Virus record (IMG/VR): IMGVR_UViG_3300042878_001023
Coordinates: 1-64,000 of that record
Direction: 5' to 3' (one strand)
Origin: a virus
DNA: 64,000 bases
The translations under genes and the position numbers were made by a program. Shown piece by piece: positions 61,898-64,000 of this stretch (its first letter is position 1; every line of letters begins with the position of its first letter). The notes under the pieces were generated by a model. It made no database searches and was not told the origin of the DNA. It worked only from the letters and a program-made list of their open reading frames with translations.

Positions 61898-63475
61898 TTA
61901 ATTACAATATGGATTACTACAACAGTCTGTTGAAATACTACATACTATAGACTTGTCTCTTAGTGATGCTAAGTCAATAAGTTCTTTTCTTATTAAAGAT
62001 TGTTCATCTTCTTCCGGACAGCAATTTGAAATACCATATCTTTCAGTAAGAACTCTATGATATAATATTTCTGCAGCTCTACAAGAAATAGATTCAAATT
62101 TATCTGGAGTACAGGCAGGAACCGTATAACCTGGTTCTACTAATCTACCTGTTCTTTGTACTGGACAAACCCAAGGATTAGAATTAAACAAAGTTATACC
62201 AGAAGATAATATAAGACTATTATCAATACATGCTCCATATTCTATAACAATGTCTGTTACAGGATCAATTGGAATAACCCAGCCAGCACTACAGAATTTA
62301 TCACTTGTTTCATTTGGTTCAAGTGTAAACTGAGGTTCCAAAATTTCACCACCATCATCATAAATATAATACTGATATGTTTTTGCTACTGCAGAATCAT
62401 TTGTTACTCTGATACATCCAACCTCTGCTTCTGGTTTACAATCAATACAAGTTTCAAATTCAGCAGCTATTTGTATCTCTACACTTAGTTGTCCTGTAAG
62501 TAAAGTGTGTTCTTCAACATTCCAACATATTGGATTATTTACAAGATTGATTACTTTACCCACATAAGTTGTCATGTTAGTATATGTGATAATTGGCGCA
62601 GCAAAACCTTCACAGTCTGTAAGAATCCAATATTCTCTCAAACATATCTCACAATTTTTAAAGTTTTCTTCAATAGTTATAACTGATGTTGTAGGAGGCT
62701 TAATATTTATTTGCTCAATGCTCCAGCATCCACCACATGTTGAATCTGTAATTGTTCTACCTACGTAAGCAGATAAATCTTGTTCAGTAAATTTTACTTC
62801 ACCTGTCTCACAGTTAGTAACTCTATAAGCAATTACAGGAAGGCAATCAATACATGCAGCATATGATTTACTTACAACAACAGAAACTGCACAATCACAA
62901 TCTTCTACTGACTCAGCTTTACTTATAGTCCAGCAACCATCTTCACCAACAAGACTTACAATTTTATTTTGAGCCCATAATGTTTCTAAAGCAGAAGACG
63001 TAGATTGAATAACAATTAAAGGATCCGCACAATTTGTTAACAAGTAACAAGTTGGTTGACTAACACATGGTTGTCCTTCAACACATTCTCCATTAAAAAC
63101 TATAGCAGGTGTACCACTAGTTGTAGAAACTTGTGGTATAATTTTAGTACATATGTTTGTGGGACCCGCAGCTGAAGATAATACATCATCTGTATTAACA
63201 TAAGTAATAGCACCTGATGTTACATAATAACAATATTCAGCCACTGCTGTTGGTTCACCTGTAACAACTACTTCTGAAGGACTAGGACAATTGCTTTGAT
63301 CAGGATTTAATACTACATAATAAGTTCCACCATATACACCACTTATTGTAACATCAAAATTAAAAAATTTATTAGTGTCAACAACATCAATAGTAGACCA
63401 ATACAAAATTTCTTGTAATTCTGCAGGATTATCTTTTACTGGATATAATATGTAACATTTAGGTCTTACTGCCAT
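61898..63475 (-). CDS. Cysteine-rich repeat protein of the virion surface, 525 residues
   Basis: The product has three tandem, roughly 66-residue repeats (about 143-212, 215-279, 281-347). Each begins with a CYLLTNC/AYRVTNC/YWILTDC strand, contains GCW or ICW, and ends with a CxxC (CIDC, CEIC, CIDC). A fourth module (about 353-410) with TYQYYIYDD resembles one in the 548-residue gene. The C-terminal 80 residues are Cys-rich and helical (ERYGISNCCPEEDE). It is probably a fibre or head-decoration protein. No catalytic motif was found. It ends 38 bases before the 690-residue gene. Confidence 0.72.
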   Translation of the reverse strand: MAVRPKCYILYPVKDNPAELQEILYWSTIDVVDTNKFFNFDVTISGVYGGTYYVVLNPDQSNCPSPSEVVVTGEPTAVAEYCYYVTSGAITYVNTDDVLSSAAGPTNICTKIIPQVSTTSGTPAIVFNGECVEGQPCVSQPTCYLLTNCADPLIVIQSTSSALETLWAQNKIVSLVGEDGCWTISKAESVEDCDCAVSVVVSKSYAACIDCLPVIAYRVTNCETGEVKFTEQDLSAYVGRTITDSTCGGCWSIEQINIKPPTTSVITIEENFKNCEICLREYWILTDCEGFAAPIITYTNMTTYVGKVINLVNNPICWNVEEHTLLTGQLSVEIQIAAEFETCIDCKPEAEVGCIRVTNDSAVAKTYQYYIYDDGGEILEPQFTLEPNETSDKFCSAGWVIPIDPVTDIVIEYGACIDNSLILSSGITLFNSNPWVCPVQRTGRLVEPGYTVPACTPDKFESISCRAAEILYHRVLTERYGISNCCPEEDEQSLIRKELIDLASLRDKSIVCSISTDCCSNPYCN

Positions 63476-63481
63476 GATAGT

Positions 63482-63694
63482 TTATTTTTTAATTGTGTTC
63501 ACATATCTGTTTGCACCCCATACATTTTTTTGTACAGTTAGTGTTGGTGAACCTGTTGTAGTAGTTGTTGTAGGTTTAGAAGTTAAACCTTTTTCATAAA
63601 ATGATATGCAGTTTGTACAACAAGCTTTACCATCTCTAGCAGTTTTTCTTTGGCATCCGCAAGATAGTCTTGCACCACAATTTGAACATGTCAT
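63482..63694 (-). CDS. 70-residue zinc-ribbon-like protein
   Basis: The N-terminal 30 residues carry eight cysteines (CSNCGARLSCGCQRK, then CCTNC), as in a double zinc ribbon. A Thr-rich linker (TTTTTTGSPT) follows, then a short basic tail. Its head resembles the CxxC starts of the fibre genes downstream, so it may be the docking module alone. It lies six bases before the 525-residue gene. Confidence 0.7.
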   Translation of the reverse strand: MTCSNCGARLSCGCQRKTARDGKACCTNCISFYEKGLTSKPTTTTTTGSPTLTVQKNVWGANRYVNTIKK

Positions 63695-63717
63695 AATAGT
63701 TAGTTTTTAAATTAGTA

Positions 63718-64000
63718 TTAACAGTTTTTACATTCAAATTTATTCAAAAGTTTTAAAGCATAGTTATATAATGTCATACCTTTTTGAGATTCATGACAAA
63801 ATTCTACTTTAGACTTTGCTGCATCAAGATACATTTTAATCAATCTTAATCTTTCTAGCCTTTCTTTAACCTTAGCTGGTGGATCACATGCAGCAACTTC
63901 TAAGCTACATAAGATTTTTTCATATTTGTTTAATGCTTTTGAAATTCTTAAATGATTGTACTGTACAAATACTTGATCATTAGGAGAAACACTGTAGGTA
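63718..64000 (-). CDS. Partial gene at the window end, helical protein
   Basis: The C-terminal 94 residues of a protein whose start lies beyond the window. The visible part is helical and charged (KALNKYEKILCSLEV, KVKERLERLRLIKMY, YNYALKLLNKFECKNC) and carries several cysteines, with the last residues reading CKNC. It is 23 bases upstream of the zinc-ribbon gene and on the same strand, so it probably belongs to the same virion cluster. Function unknown. Confidence 0.72.
   Translation of the reverse strand, partial: TYSVSPNDQVFVQYNHLRISKALNKYEKILCSLEVAACDPPAKVKERLERLRLIKMYLDAAKSKVEFCHESQKGMTLYNYALKLLNKFECKNC

Noticed and set aside
1-64000. CRISPR array, insertion sequences, integrase or lysogeny genes
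   Set aside because: No regularly spaced repeats, transposase motifs or Tyr/Ser recombinase motifs were seen on either strand.

Overview
The window is part of a large, AT-rich, densely packed dsDNA phage genome and reads as a crAss-like phage (order Crassvirales) infecting a member of the Bacteroidota, probably an environmental or Flavobacteriia-type host. The main support is a set of three enormous collinear minus-strand genes (2430, about 3428 and 1977 codons). The middle one carries the DFDID catalytic signature of crAss-type virion RNA polymerase. They sit beside a family-B DNA polymerase, a PD-(D/E)XK nuclease, a MoxR-like ATPase with a VWA protein, ThyX, and a podovirus-like tail module. 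The host assignment is inferred from SprB-like repeats in the fibre genes, one TAnnTTTG promoter-like element, few Shine-Dalgarno sites and very low GC. All long genes are open in the standard code, so no stop-codon reassignment is needed. Layout: positions 36-13921 lie on the plus strand and hold the replication and nucleotide-metabolism block: a GIY-YIG homing endonuclease, a metallopeptidase-like/VWA protein and its AAA+ ATPase, an acidic-tailed protein, the PD-(D/E)XK nuclease, two unknowns, a tRNA-like structure, DNA polymerase B, a second acidic-tailed protein, a mini-lipoprotein, a small HExxH protein, ThyX, a membrane protein, a MazG/PRA-PH-like pyrophosphohydrolase and several very small genes. 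A strong hairpin-plus-T terminator at 13926-13956 separates this block from the convergent minus-strand block. Positions 13968-64000 lie on the minus strand, read from high to low coordinates: a truncated helical gene at the window edge, a zinc-ribbon mini-protein, a cluster of cysteine-rich, Ig/SprB-like fibre or adhesin genes (56.0-63.7 kb), a terminator and candidate promoter (about 55.95-56.00 kb), tail ring/adaptor proteins and a large tail hub or 'muzzle' protein (48.2-55.9 kb), three low-complexity cargo-type proteins (40.6-48.2 kb), a helical virion protein, and the three giant proteins (14.0-37.5 kb). How it fits together (inference): the minus-strand genes build the tail and its receptor-binding fibres and the protein cargo ejected with the DNA. 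That cargo seems to include the RNA polymerase, at least two HExxH metallopeptidase-like domains, a PD-(D/E)XK nuclease-like domain, a polynucleotide-kinase-like P-loop domain, a LysM module and, most unexpectedly, an ADP-ribosyltransferase-like domain in the 596-residue protein at 46395-48185. The DNA polymerase and one acidic-tailed protein carry clear bacterial beta-clamp-binding motifs, suggesting that replication uses the host sliding clamp. Capsid, portal and terminase genes are not in this window. No CRISPR array, insertion sequence or integrase was seen, and no gap between genes exceeds 300 bases.
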